Part shown: positions 1 to 7,534 of the stretch, in pieces
How the letters are laid out: every line of letters starts with the position of its first letter
How positions within the stretch are numbered: position 1 is the first letter of the stretch
From: Amantichitinum ursilacus
GTDB lineage: Bacteria; Pseudomonadota; Gammaproteobacteria; Burkholderiales; Chitinibacteraceae
Direction: 5' to 3'
Length of the DNA: 64,000 nucleotides
Assembly: GCF_001294205.1 (NCBI RefSeq)
Contig: NZ_LAQT01000008.1
Coordinates: 227,214-291,213 of the forward strand
Notes under the pieces: model-generated
Database searches by the model: none
What the model was told of the DNA's origin: nothing
The model's input: only the letters and a program-made list of their open reading frames with translations
Position numbers and translations under genes: made by a program

Positions 1-1
1 G

Positions 2-952
2 CAGACGGTGGCTGATGCCTATCCCGATGCGCACGACACCGTGCTGCAACCGGTGCTCGATATGGGCGAGAGCCCGGCCATCCTGAACAACCAACTGGCA
101 GCGGTGGCCAATGGCGCAACGTGGATCATCAACGTTGACGACGTCATCAGTGCCCAGGGCTGGGCCAGCAATACCGCTTATGTGCATATGCTGCGCGGGC
201 TGGGCGTGATGCCGGCACGCAGTACCTCGTACGCCGCGCGGGCCGCCATTGAGCTACCGGGGACGGCGTATGGGTTGCAGATCAGCGCGCCACCGGCGCC
301 GGTGATGCACGCGCCACGCATGATTGCTGCAGATAACGGCCGCAACCAGATCATCGTCATCGCCCATGGCGCGGGTCGCGTGGTGCTGCTGACCAGCGAC
401 ACGCTGCTGAAAACGCGCGTGATCGGGCAGAAAGACAATGCCGAAGTGCTATGGCAACTTACCCGGCTTAACGGCGCGCAACGCGTGTGGCTGGTGACGG
501 AAGGCCAGTCCATCCCGTGGTATCAGCGCCTGTGGCATTCCGCTGCGCCGATGTTGCTGGTGCTGCTGGCCTTGCTGCTGCTGTCGCTCTGGCGCGTCAG
601 CTGGCGCTTTGGCCCGCTGTTGCCGCCCGCGCAGCCGGTGCGGCGCAGCCTGATCGAACATCTGGAAGCCTGCGGCCGTTGGTACTGGCAGCAGCGCAAA
701 CAGCATGTGCTGCTGGAGGCGTGCCGCGCGCAATTGCGGCGCAGCCTGCAACGCCATCTGCCGCATCTGGCTACGATGCCCGCACCGCAACTGGCGCCGC
801 GGCTGGCGCAGATTTCCGGGCGGGATGAACACGCCATCGGCGTGGCGCTCACTGCCAATGGCGACCATGCTCCCCAACACTTTACGGACCAGATCGCGCT
901 GCTGCAGGCGCTGACGCTGGCCATCGAAACCCGGCACAGGATAGCCCGATGA
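2..952 (+). CDS. DUF4350 domain protein, 5' end outside window
   Basis: The reading frame is open to the left edge, so the true start lies upstream; a GTG at 8 is the first start codon inside the window but is probably internal. The visible part carries an extracytoplasmic alpha/beta region followed by one strong membrane segment (about codons 178-200, Leu/Ala-rich) and a basic cytoplasmic tail. This matches the C-terminal two thirds of DUF4350 proteins, which typically precede MoxR and DUF58 genes. The stop overlaps the start of the MoxR gene by 4 bp (ATGA), so the genes are translationally coupled. Molecular function is not established for the family; a role in assembling or maintaining a membrane or envelope complex with MoxR is inferred from context. 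Confidence 0.75.
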   Translation, partial: QTVADAYPDAHDTVLQPVLDMGESPAILNNQLAAVANGATWIINVDDVISAQGWASNTAYVHMLRGLGVMPARSTSYAARAAIELPGTAYGLQISAPPAPVMHAPRMIAADNGRNQIIVIAHGAGRVVLLTSDTLLKTRVIGQKDNAEVLWQLTRLNGAQRVWLVTEGQSIPWYQRLWHSAAPMLLVLLALLLLSLWRVSWRFGPLLPPAQPVRRSLIEHLEACGRWYWQQRKQHVLLEACRAQLRRSLQRHLPHLATMPAPQLAPRLAQISGRDEHAIGVALTANGDHAPQHFTDQIALLQALTLAIETRHRIAR

Positions 953-1941
953 CCTCTACCGTAGACAATCTGTCGCAAGACGCCCGTTTTAACCAGGGCG
1001 TCGATATCATTCGCCGCATCCGCGCCGAAGTCGGCAAGGCCGTTATTGGCCAGCAAGAAGCGCTGGACCAGACGCTGATCTGCTTGCTGGCCGGTGGCCA
1101 CGTTTTGCTGGAAGGCGTGCCCGGTCTGGGCAAAACCTTGCTGGTGCGGGCACTGGCGCGGACGTTTTCGGGCGACTTTGCCCGCATCCAGTTCACGCCC
1201 GATTTGCTGCCCGCCGACGTGATGGGCCATGCGCTGTTCAATATGGCGACGCAGACCTTCAGCATTCGCAAGGGCCCGATCTTTACCCACTTGCTGCTGG
1301 CCGACGAAATCAACCGCGCCCCCGCCAAAACGCAATCGGCCCTGCTGGAAGTGATGCAGGAACGCCAGGTGACCATTGAAGGCGAATCGCACACGCTGGC
1401 CGCGCCGTTCATGACGCTGGCCACGCAAAACCCGCTGGAGCAGGAAGGCACGTACCCGCTGCCCGAAGCGCAGCTCGACCGTTTCTTGCTAAAGGTGGTG
1501 ATCGACTACCCCAGCGAGGCGGAAGAGCTGTCGATGCTGGCGCAGATTACCGATGGCAAGCTGGCCGATCAGCTCAATGTGTCGGCGGTGGACGCGCTGG
1601 TCAAACCCGCCACCATTCTGGCTTTGCAGCAAATGGCGGCGGCCATCCGGGTGGATGCGCACATCGTCGAATACGCGCTCAAGATTGTGCGCGCCACGCG
1701 CAACTGGCCCGGCATTACGGTGGGCGCGGGGCCGCGCGGCGGCATTGCGCTGGTGCGCGCAGCGCGTGGCCATGCCTTGCTGCAAGGCCGTCCGTACGTG
1801 GTGCCTGATGACATCAAGGCGATGGCCATCCCGGCATTGCGCCATCGCATTACGCTGGCGCCAGAAATGCTGATTGAAGGCCATAGCGAATTTGATGCCC
1901 TGAGCGAAATCGTCGCGCAAATCGCGGCGCCGCGGCTGTGA
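949..1941 (+). CDS. MoxR family AAA+ ATPase
   Basis: This 330-aa protein is a standard-length MoxR/AAA_3 ATPase. Walker A is GVPGLGKT at residues 56-63 and Walker B is LLLADE at 115-120; the ATQNP sensor segment and the arginine-finger region follow. MoxR proteins act as chaperone-like ATPases that mature or remodel a partner, often a von Willebrand A-type protein. Here the partner is most likely the DUF58 protein encoded immediately downstream, whose GTG start overlaps this stop. It starts at an ATG within the ATGA overlap with the DUF4350 gene. The three-gene arrangement is common in proteobacteria; the specific client is unknown. Confidence 0.93.
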   Translation: MTSTVDNLSQDARFNQGVDIIRRIRAEVGKAVIGQQEALDQTLICLLAGGHVLLEGVPGLGKTLLVRALARTFSGDFARIQFTPDLLPADVMGHALFNMATQTFSIRKGPIFTHLLLADEINRAPAKTQSALLEVMQERQVTIEGESHTLAAPFMTLATQNPLEQEGTYPLPEAQLDRFLLKVVIDYPSEAEELSMLAQITDGKLADQLNVSAVDALVKPATILALQQMAAAIRVDAHIVEYALKIVRATRNWPGITVGAGPRGGIALVRAARGHALLQGRPYVVPDDIKAMAIPALRHRITLAPEMLIEGHSEFDALSEIVAQIAAPRL

Positions 1942-3245
1942 TACCGGCGCGCCGATTGCTGGCGCTGACCGCTTTGCTGGCCGTGTTGGGGCTGCCGCTG
2001 CCGTGGCTGAACTGGCCCGTGCTGCTGGCGCTGTGGGCCGCGCTGGTGGGTGTGCTGGCGCTGGCCGCGCTCACGGACGCCTGGCTGCTGTGGCGCATGC
2101 CGCAACTGGACGTTACCCGTACGGTGATGCCAGCGTGGTCGCTGGGCCGCTGGCAGCAGGTGGCGCTGCGTTGCAGTGGCGCGTCGCGCGCCGTGCGCGT
2201 GGCCTTGTTCGACCATTATCCCGACGATTGCGAAGTGCAAGGCTTGCCGCTGCAACTGGCGCTGACCCCGGGGGAATGGCAACAAGCGGGCTATCAGATC
2301 AAGGCATTACGCCGCGGCGATCATGCGTTTGGCCGCGCTGAATTGCGCTTGTCCAGCGCGCTGGGGCTGGTCGAACGGCGACAATGGACCGCAGCAGCTC
2401 AGACGGTGCGCGTCTATCCCGATTACGCCAGCGTCGCCGGTTATGCACTGCTGGCCACCGATCAACGGCTTAATCGCATGGGCGTGGTGCGCAAGCGCCA
2501 GCGCGGCGAGGGCACGGATTTTCATCAGTTGCGCGAATATCGCGATGGCGATTCGATGCGCGCGGTGGACTGGAAAGCCACGGCGCGCAACGGGCGTTTG
2601 ATCAGCCGCGATTATCAGGAAGAACGCGACCAGCAAGTGGTGCTGCTGCTGGATTGCGGCCGCCGTATGCAGGCGCTGGACGGCGGCCAGGCGCATTTTG
2701 ATCACGCACTCAATGCCGCGATCTTGCTGGCGTGGGTGGCGCTGCGCCAGGGCGATGCGGTGGGGCTGCAAACCTTTGCCGGACCCGAACGCTGGCTGGC
2801 GCCGCTGAAAACCACGGGCAGTCTTAATCGCATCCTGAACGGAGTCTACGATCTGCAGCCGGGCTTGCAGACGTCCGATTATCTGCAGGCGGCGCAGGCG
2901 CTGATGGGCCGGTTGCGCAAGCGCGCGCTGGTGGTGATTGTGACCAATCTGCGTGACGAAGATAACGAGACCTTGCTGCCTGCGTTGAAGCTATTGCGCG
3001 GGCAGCACCGAGTGATGGTGGCCAGCTTGCGTGAGACCGCCCTGGATACCGTCGCGGCCGCGCCGGTGCTGGGGTTTGAAGATGCACTGCGCTTTGGCGC
3101 CACCCAGGATTATCTGCGCCAACGGCGCGAAAGCTTTGCCCGCCTGCGCGTGCATGGCACGGATGCGATTGATGTGCTGCCGGGCGAATTGGCGCGGGTG
3201 CTGGTGGAGCATTATCTGGCATTGAAGAAAGCGGGGCGGTTGTAG
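1938..3245 (+). CDS. DUF58 domain protein (MoxR partner)
   Basis: This 435-aa protein has two closely spaced N-terminal hydrophobic segments (about residues 7-45), then an extracytoplasmic-type beta region. Its DUF58 core contains the family signature [19 protein letters not shown] near residues 195-215. A vWA-like segment follows (LLLDCGRRM), in which the classical MIDAS DxSxS is not intact. DUF58 proteins are encoded next to MoxR ATPases and are thought to be their substrates or adaptors. The GTG start overlaps the moxR stop by 4 bp (GTGA), so a weak start is compensated by coupling. No terminator hairpin follows; the repeat region begins about 45 bp after the stop. Confidence 0.88.
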   Translation: MIPARRLLALTALLAVLGLPLPWLNWPVLLALWAALVGVLALAALTDAWLLWRMPQLDVTRTVMPAWSLGRWQQVALRCSGASRAVRVALFDHYPDDCEVQGLPLQLALTPGEWQQAGYQIKALRRGDHAFGRAELRLSSALGLVERRQWTAAAQTVRVYPDYASVAGYALLATDQRLNRMGVVRKRQRGEGTDFHQLREYRDGDSMRAVDWKATARNGRLISRDYQEERDQQVVLLLDCGRRMQALDGGQAHFDHALNAAILLAWVALRQGDAVGLQTFAGPERWLAPLKTTGSLNRILNGVYDLQPGLQTSDYLQAAQALMGRLRKRALVVIVTNLRDEDNETLLPALKLLRGQHRVMVASLRETALDTVAAAPVLGFEDALRFGATQDYLRQRRESFARLRVHGTDAIDVLPGELARVLVEHYLALKKAGRL

Positions 3246-3289
3246 ACGCTGCGCTGGCTTGGGTTTTGGGGATATTGGGCTGCTTGAAG

Positions 3290-3527
3290 TTGCGGTAGAT
3301 GTTTTGATGTTTGGTCTGCGCCGGGCAAACCTTTAACCGCTTGTGCCTGTGGTGGATGTTTTGATGTTCGGCCTGCGCCGAGCAAACCTAAACCGCTTGT
3401 GCCTGCGGCGCGTGTTTTGATGTTCGGCCTGCGCGGAGCAAACCATTACCGTTTGAGCCTGCGGCGGATGTTTTGATGTTCGGCCCGCGCCGATAAACCT
3501 TAACCGCTTGAGCCTGCGGCGCATGTT
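3290..3527 (+). repeat. 56-bp tandem repeat array, about 4 units
   Basis: The motif GTTTTGATGTT recurs at 3301, 3358, 3414 and 3470, and a last degenerate GTTTTGAT at 3525, giving a 55-57 bp period. Each unit also carries GCCTGCGCCGAGCAAAC and CCGCTTGTGCCTGCGGC. Because 56 is not a multiple of 3, reading frames rotate from unit to unit, so apparent open frames here are not evidence of coding. Units differ by several substitutions. There is no unique spacer between units, so this is not a CRISPR. Confidence 0.85.
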
Positions 3528-3955
3528 TTGATACCCGGGGGTGCCCGGGAGCACGTTACTTTTCTTTGCTTCGCCAAAGAAAAGATAACCAAAAGAAAGG
3601 CGACCCCACTCGCGAATCCTTCGCTCGCCAGGGGGCCCGCAGGTCAAAAGCCGAAACGGACCGTCTGTTACTTCGATGGCTCAGCTGCCGCTCCGCGGAA
3701 CTTCGGTCGGACGGAGCCCCAAAACCGGGTCTCCTTCCCCTCCCTCGACAGGTAATGGCTGCTGTCTGCCTGGCGTGCTGCCTCGTTGCTCCGCAACATC
3801 GGGTGGGCGTGGATGCGACGGGTGACAGTGAACATCGGCACCGCCTGCTTAACGCACCCATCCCGCACGGCCACTGCCGTCTAACTTGTCACCGTTCCCG
3901 CCACGAACCACCAACCTCTTATAGGGTGGGTCAAGACCCACCACCCAAAGTGGCA
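3528..3955 (+). repeat. Conserved ~430-bp repeat block, direct copy
   Basis: It begins with the palindrome CCCGGG-GGTG-CCCGGG (3534-3549), then a terminator-like hairpin (CTTTTCTTTG 3558-3567 against CAAAGAAAAG 3574-3583). Several short GC-rich segments follow, and it ends in a GGGTGGGTC-type palindrome (3922-3946). Nearly the same sequence appears inverted at 4208-4640 and 63460-63840 and direct at 62566-62990. From memory, similar AAAGAAAAGTAAC-containing intergenic blocks occur widely in beta- and gammaproteobacteria and give rise to over-annotated small proteins. Confidence 0.8.
3922..3946. repeat. REP-like palindrome, GGGTGGGTC family
   Basis: TAGGGTGGGTC followed by AAGACCCACC and ACCC forms an imperfect dyad. 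The same core recurs at 4215, 22722, 22771, 22842, 40752, 55888, 62958 and 63461, always outside genes. Confidence 0.75.
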
Positions 3956-4158
3956 AACAAGCACAACCGGGCCAACCGTCCGCATATTTACCTCCCCGCA
4001 TCGACATGCACGAACAACCATGCGAAACGCCCGCACGTTTGCTCCGTTCCGAAAGTCTGCAAGAACAATCGGGCGAAACGCTCGCATGCTTGCCTCCTCG
4101 CGGAGGCATGCAAGAACACTTGGGCGAAACGTCCGCACGCTTGCCTTCTCGCGGAGTC
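3956..4158 (-). repeat. 51-bp tandem repeat array, 4 units
   Basis: The anchor TGCA(A/C)GAACAA recurs at exactly 51-bp spacing (3956 degenerate, then 4007, 4058, 4109). The period equals 17 codons, so frames stay open through the array. On the minus strand two frames read as 17-residue repeats (for example units like VLACLREEASMRAFRPI). A matching array with the same period sits at 62992-63205. No ribosome binding site or start convincingly drives translation, so it is listed as a repeat and not as a gene. Confidence 0.8.
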
Positions 4159-4207
4159 AGCAGTGGTGACTAAACGTTGGGCGGTTTGAGTTGCGCATTC
4201 TTGTTTT

Positions 4208-4640
4208 CGGCTTTGGGTGGTGGGTCTTGACCCACCCTATGAGATGTTGGTGGTTCGTGGCGGGAACGGTGACAAATTAGACGGCGGTGGCCGTGCGGGG
4301 TGGGTGCGTTAAGCGGGCGGTGCTGATGTTCACCGTCACCCGTCGCATCCACGCCCACCCGATGTTGCGGAGCAACGAGGCAGCACGCCAGGCAGACAGC
4401 AGGCATTACCTGTCGAGGGAGGGGAAGGAGACCGGTTTTATGGGCTCCGTCCGACCGAAGTTCCGCGGAGCGGCAGCTGAGCCATCGAATTGCAAGACGG
4501 TCCGTTTCGGCTTTTGACCTGCGGGCCCCCTGGCGAGTGGCGGAGCCGCGAGTGGGGTCGCCTTTCTTTTGGTTACTTTTTCTTTGGCGAAGCAAAGAAA
4601 AGTAACGTGCTCCCGGGCACCCCCGGGTATCAAAACATGC
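4208..4640 (-). repeat. Conserved ~430-bp repeat block, inverted copy
   Basis: Reverse complement of the block at 3528-3955, opening with the GGGTGGGTC-type palindrome at 4215-4240 and ending with the CCCGGG palindrome near 4613-4628. Together with the left block it can form a very long hairpin whose loop is the 51-bp array. Confidence 0.8.
4215..4240. repeat. REP-like palindrome, GGGTGGGTC family
   Basis: GGGTGGTGGGTC followed by TTGACCCACCCTAT; the inverted counterpart of the palindrome at 3922. Confidence 0.75.
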
Positions 4641-5100
4641 GCCGCAGGCTACGCGGTTAAAGGTTTGTTCGAAGCAGGTCGAACATCAAAACATCCGCCG
4701 CAGGCACAAGCGGTTAAGGTTTGTTCGGCACAGGCGGAACATCAAAACATCCGCCGCAGGCTCAAGCGGTGAAGGTTTGCTCCGCGCAGGTCGAACATCA
4801 AAACATCCGTCGCAGGCACAAGCGGTTAAGGTTTGCTCGGCGCAGGCGGAACATCAAAACACGCGCCGCAGGCACAAACGGTTAAGGTTTGTTCGGCGCA
4901 GGCCGAACATCAAAACACGCGCCGCAAGCACAAGCGGTTAAGGTTTATCGGCGCAGGCGGAACATCAAAACATCCGCCGCAGGCACAAGCGGTGAAGGTT
5001 TGCTCGGCGCAGGCCGAACATCAAAACATCCGCCGGAGGTACAAGCAGTCAAGGTTTGCTCGGCGCAGGCGGAATATCAAAAACATGTACCGCAGGCTAA
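4631..5100 (-). repeat. 56-bp tandem repeat array, about 8-9 units, inverted
   Basis: CAAAAC recurs at 4631, 4687, 4743, 4799, 4855, 4911, 4966, 5022 and 5078 (the last as CAAAAAC), a period of 56 bp with one 55-bp step. The unit is the reverse complement of that at 3290-3527 but the copy number is about double. Long open frames on the plus strand here arise from the repeat and are not treated as genes. Confidence 0.85.
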
Positions 5101-5113
5101 GCAACTAGAGATT

Positions 5114-5158
5114 CCCAACCCAACCCAACCCAACCCAACCCAACCCAACCCAACCCAA
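5114..5158 (+). repeat. Pentanucleotide microsatellite (CCCAA)9
   Basis: Nine perfect CCCAA units run from 5114 to 5158. The tract lies about 130 bp beyond the stop codon of the leftward EAL gene and is not in any coding frame of that gene. Tracts like this can change length by slipped-strand mispairing; no promoter or coding effect is apparent at this position. Confidence 0.9.
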
Positions 5159-5162
5159 AACT

Positions 5163-5197
5163 CCCCGCTGCCCGCTGCCCGCTCCCCGCTCCCCGCT
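5163..5197 (+). repeat. 7-bp tandem repeat, 5 units
   Basis: Five units of (C/G)CCCGCT run without interruption directly after the CCCAA tract. The remaining bases up to 5290 show no recognisable feature. Confidence 0.8.
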
Positions 5198-5290
5198 CCA
5201 GCAGCCAAATCCCGCAGCCCCCAACAAACCCCATCATCTCGCCACCCGCCGCAGGCAAATCACGGGCCGCCCCAAAAAGCCAGCGCAGCG

Positions 5291-7534
5291 TCACCCCCGT
5301 GGCGGAAACGTCTGTAGCCAGTTCAACACCTCATCCAGCGGCATCGGCTTCGCATAATAAAACCCCTGCGCCTCGGTGCAGCCCAGCGCGCGCAGAAAGC
5401 CGGCTTGTTCCGCTGTCTCCACCCCTTCGGCGATCGTCTCCAGCCCCGTCTTTTGCGCCAGCGCCACAATCGTTTCCACAAACGAGCCCCCGCGGCCGTT
5501 GGCGATATCGGCCACAAAGCTGCGATCGATCTTCAGGCTATCAATCGGCAACGCCTGCAATTGCCCCAGCGACGAATAGCCGGTGCCAAAGTCGTCAATC
5601 GCCACGCGCACGCCCATTTCACGCAGGGTTTTCAGGGCGGTGATCACGCGACGCGGTTCGTCCATGGCCACGCTTTCGGTAATTTCGAGTTCCAGCGCGT
5701 AGGGCGGCATGCGCTGCGCACCGAGGATGCCGGCGATGGTTTCAGCCAGTTTGCCGTTGCGAAACTGCGGGATGCTGACGTTAACCGCGATATGTGTAAT
5801 GCCCGATTCCACCGCCGATACCGCGCGCCAGGCTTCGCCCGCTTGTTGCAGCACCCATTCGCCAATCTCGACGATCAGGCCGGAATATTCCGCAAGCGGT
5901 ACAAACACCGACGGCGGTTGTACAAAGCCGCTGCCTTCGCCGGGCCAGCGCAAGAGCGCTTCCATGCCGCAGGGGCGGCCGGTGGCCAGCGACAGCTGTG
6001 GCTGGTACCAGACCGCCAGTTTGCCCGCGCGAAAATCGTTGCGCAGCGCGCGGATCACGTCCAGCCGCCAGCGGGTGTTGTCTTCCATTTCGGGGGTAAA
6101 ACGCACGCTGCTGTCGGTGACGCTTTGCTTGGCCCGGTTCAGCGCGATGGTGGCGCGGCGCAGGGCGCTGTAGCCGCTGCCGCCCGCGTCTTCCAGATCG
6201 CACAGGCCCAGCGCCATGCCCACCGGCAAAGTGTGTTCGCCCACTTCAAACGGGTCTTCCATCACGCCGTAGATGCGTTCGGGCGCCAGTTCGGTTTGCG
6301 GCCCGACCAGGCCGAAGACGTCGGCGCCGATGCGCGAGATATGGCAGCGGCCGCCAAATGCTGCTTCCAGCCGCCGCGCCACCGTCAGCAACAAAGCGTT
6401 GCCCACTTCCTGGCCCAGGCCGTCGTTCACATCGGAAAAATGTTCCAGATCGATCAGCGCGGCGCGTTGGCCATGCACGCGGCGTTCCAGCGCTACATCC
6501 AGCGTGTGCACAAAGTGCGTGCGGTTGGAGAGATGTGTCAGGCCGTCGTGGTAAGCGGCAAAGTTAAGCCGCTCCAGTTGTTTGATATTGCCAAAGCAGG
6601 CCGACAGATTGGCGGCGAAGACGGCGATCAGTTGCTGGTCGCTGGTGGTCAGCGGCACGCCGGTGTGGATAAACACCGCGCCTTCCTGCCCCGCGCCGGA
6701 TAGATACAGCGTGGTGGTCTGCGGGCCAAATTGATGGCTGCGGCTGACGATGGCTTGTTCGATGGCCAGGCGCACCGCGCCGTCGTGCAATTCGGTGAGC
6801 GGCGCGGCAATCAGCGGGGCCAGGCGGCCGGCCGCGCCAACGATATACAGGCCCTCGTGATCGGGTTCGCCCGAGGGCGCGCCGCGTTGCGCGCAGACGA
6901 TGCCATCCACGGGCAGATTGAGGAGCGCGGTAATCTGCGTCAACACGCCTTCGGCAAAGCGGGTGAGGGCCGGTTGGTCCATCAGGTCGGCCACCGCATG
7001 CACAATCAGTTCCAGCCCGCGGCGGTTTTCCGCAATGGCGCGTAATTGCTGATAGCTGCGCAGCGCGGCAATCATCGCGGTAATCAGCCGGGTGCGGGTC
7101 AGTTCGCTCTTGGTGCGATAGTCGTTGATGTCGTAATCGGTAAACACATCCAGTTCGGGCGCATAACCGGGCTGGCCGGTGCGCAGGATGATGCGACATT
7201 CCTGCAGGTCCAGCGTATTGCGGATGTGCTGCACCAGGGTCAGCCCGGCGTCGCCGGTTTCCATCACCACATCCAGCAAGATGACGGCAAAGTCCTGGCG
7301 TTGCGCCAGCAGCGTGCGTGCTTCGGCGGCGCTGTGCGCGTGCACCAGTTCAAGCTGGCGGCCTTGCAGGGTGAGCCCTTCCAGCGCAAAGCGGGTGGCG
7401 GCGTGCACTTCTTCGTCGTCGTCGATAATCAGCACGGGCCACGCCACCGTGGCCAGCGCGGTAGGGGCGGCGTGGCTGTCATCCAGCAGATGCAGCGTGT
7501 CGTCGGCAGAAGCGAGGTGTTGATCAGAAGACAT
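5291..7534 (-). CDS. REC-DUF3369-GGDEF(degenerate)-EAL response regulator
   Basis: This 747-aa cytoplasmic protein is predicted to hydrolyse cyclic di-GMP. Residues 33-150 form a receiver-like domain (acidic IIDDDEE, phospho-acceptor D88 in ILLDVV). A DUF3369 sensory domain follows (about 160-310), then a GGDEF domain in which the catalytic motif is replaced by RIGADVFG and is therefore probably inactive. An EAL domain starts near 501 and retains EALL (525), NVS, ITES, DDFGTG, LKID, AEGVET and QGF, so phosphodiesterase activity is likely. The ATG at 7534 is chosen over a longer in-frame start because it gives a normal receiver N-terminus and an 11-bp overlap with the histidine kinase gene upstream, its probable phosphodonor. 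Confidence 0.88.
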   Translation of the reverse strand: MSSDQHLASADDTLHLLDDSHAAPTALATVAWPVLIIDDDEEVHAATRFALEGLTLQGRQLELVHAHSAAEARTLLAQRQDFAVILLDVVMETGDAGLTLVQHIRNTLDLQECRIILRTGQPGYAPELDVFTDYDINDYRTKSELTRTRLITAMIAALRSYQQLRAIAENRRGLELIVHAVADLMDQPALTRFAEGVLTQITALLNLPVDGIVCAQRGAPSGEPDHEGLYIVGAAGRLAPLIAAPLTELHDGAVRLAIEQAIVSRSHQFGPQTTTLYLSGAGQEGAVFIHTGVPLTTSDQQLIAVFAANLSACFGNIKQLERLNFAAYHDGLTHLSNRTHFVHTLDVALERRVHGQRAALIDLEHFSDVNDGLGQEVGNALLLTVARRLEAAFGGRCHISRIGADVFGLVGPQTELAPERIYGVMEDPFEVGEHTLPVGMALGLCDLEDAGGSGYSALRRATIALNRAKQSVTDSSVRFTPEMEDNTRWRLDVIRALRNDFRAGKLAVWYQPQLSLATGRPCGMEALLRWPGEGSGFVQPPSVFVPLAEYSGLIVEIGEWVLQQAGEAWRAVSAVESGITHIAVNVSIPQFRNGKLAETIAGILGAQRMPPYALELEITESVAMDEPRRVITALKTLREMGVRVAIDDFGTGYSSLGQLQALPIDSLKIDRSFVADIANGRGGSFVETIVALAQKTGLETIAEGVETAEQAGFLRALGCTEAQGFYYAKPMPLDEVLNWLQTFPPRG

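Larger units (their letters stand above)
3290..5100. repeat. Composite inverted repeat element, copy 1
   Basis: No credible protein gene is seen here. In order: a rightward 56-bp tandem array (about 3290-3527), a ~430-bp block (3528-3955), four 51-bp tandem repeats (units at 3956, 4007, 4058 and 4109), a ~50-bp spacer, the same ~430-bp block inverted (4208-4640), and an inverted 56-bp array (4631-5100). The two block copies are near-identical over long stretches, for example the segment with CTTTTCTTTG/CAAAGAAAAG hairpin arms and the CCCGGG-GGTG-CCCGGG palindrome. A second copy with the same order starts at 62286. No transposase lies inside it. Confidence 0.85.

Noticed and set aside
3566..4189. 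A 207-codon open frame in repeat copy 1 (and a 197-codon one at 62800)
   Set aside because: It runs through three different repeat units, lacks a ribosome binding site, and the matching frame in the other copy diverges by frame-altering differences. Treated as repeat, with the 51-bp part flagged as a finding.
4631..5100. Possible CRISPR array
   Set aside because: The 56-bp units are contiguous with no unique spacers, and units vary by substitution. No cas genes are nearby.
5405..6703. A 432-codon plus-strand open frame opposite the EAL gene
   Set aside because: No start signal, composition typical of an antisense shadow, and the opposite strand encodes a complete REC-DUF3369-GGDEF-EAL protein.
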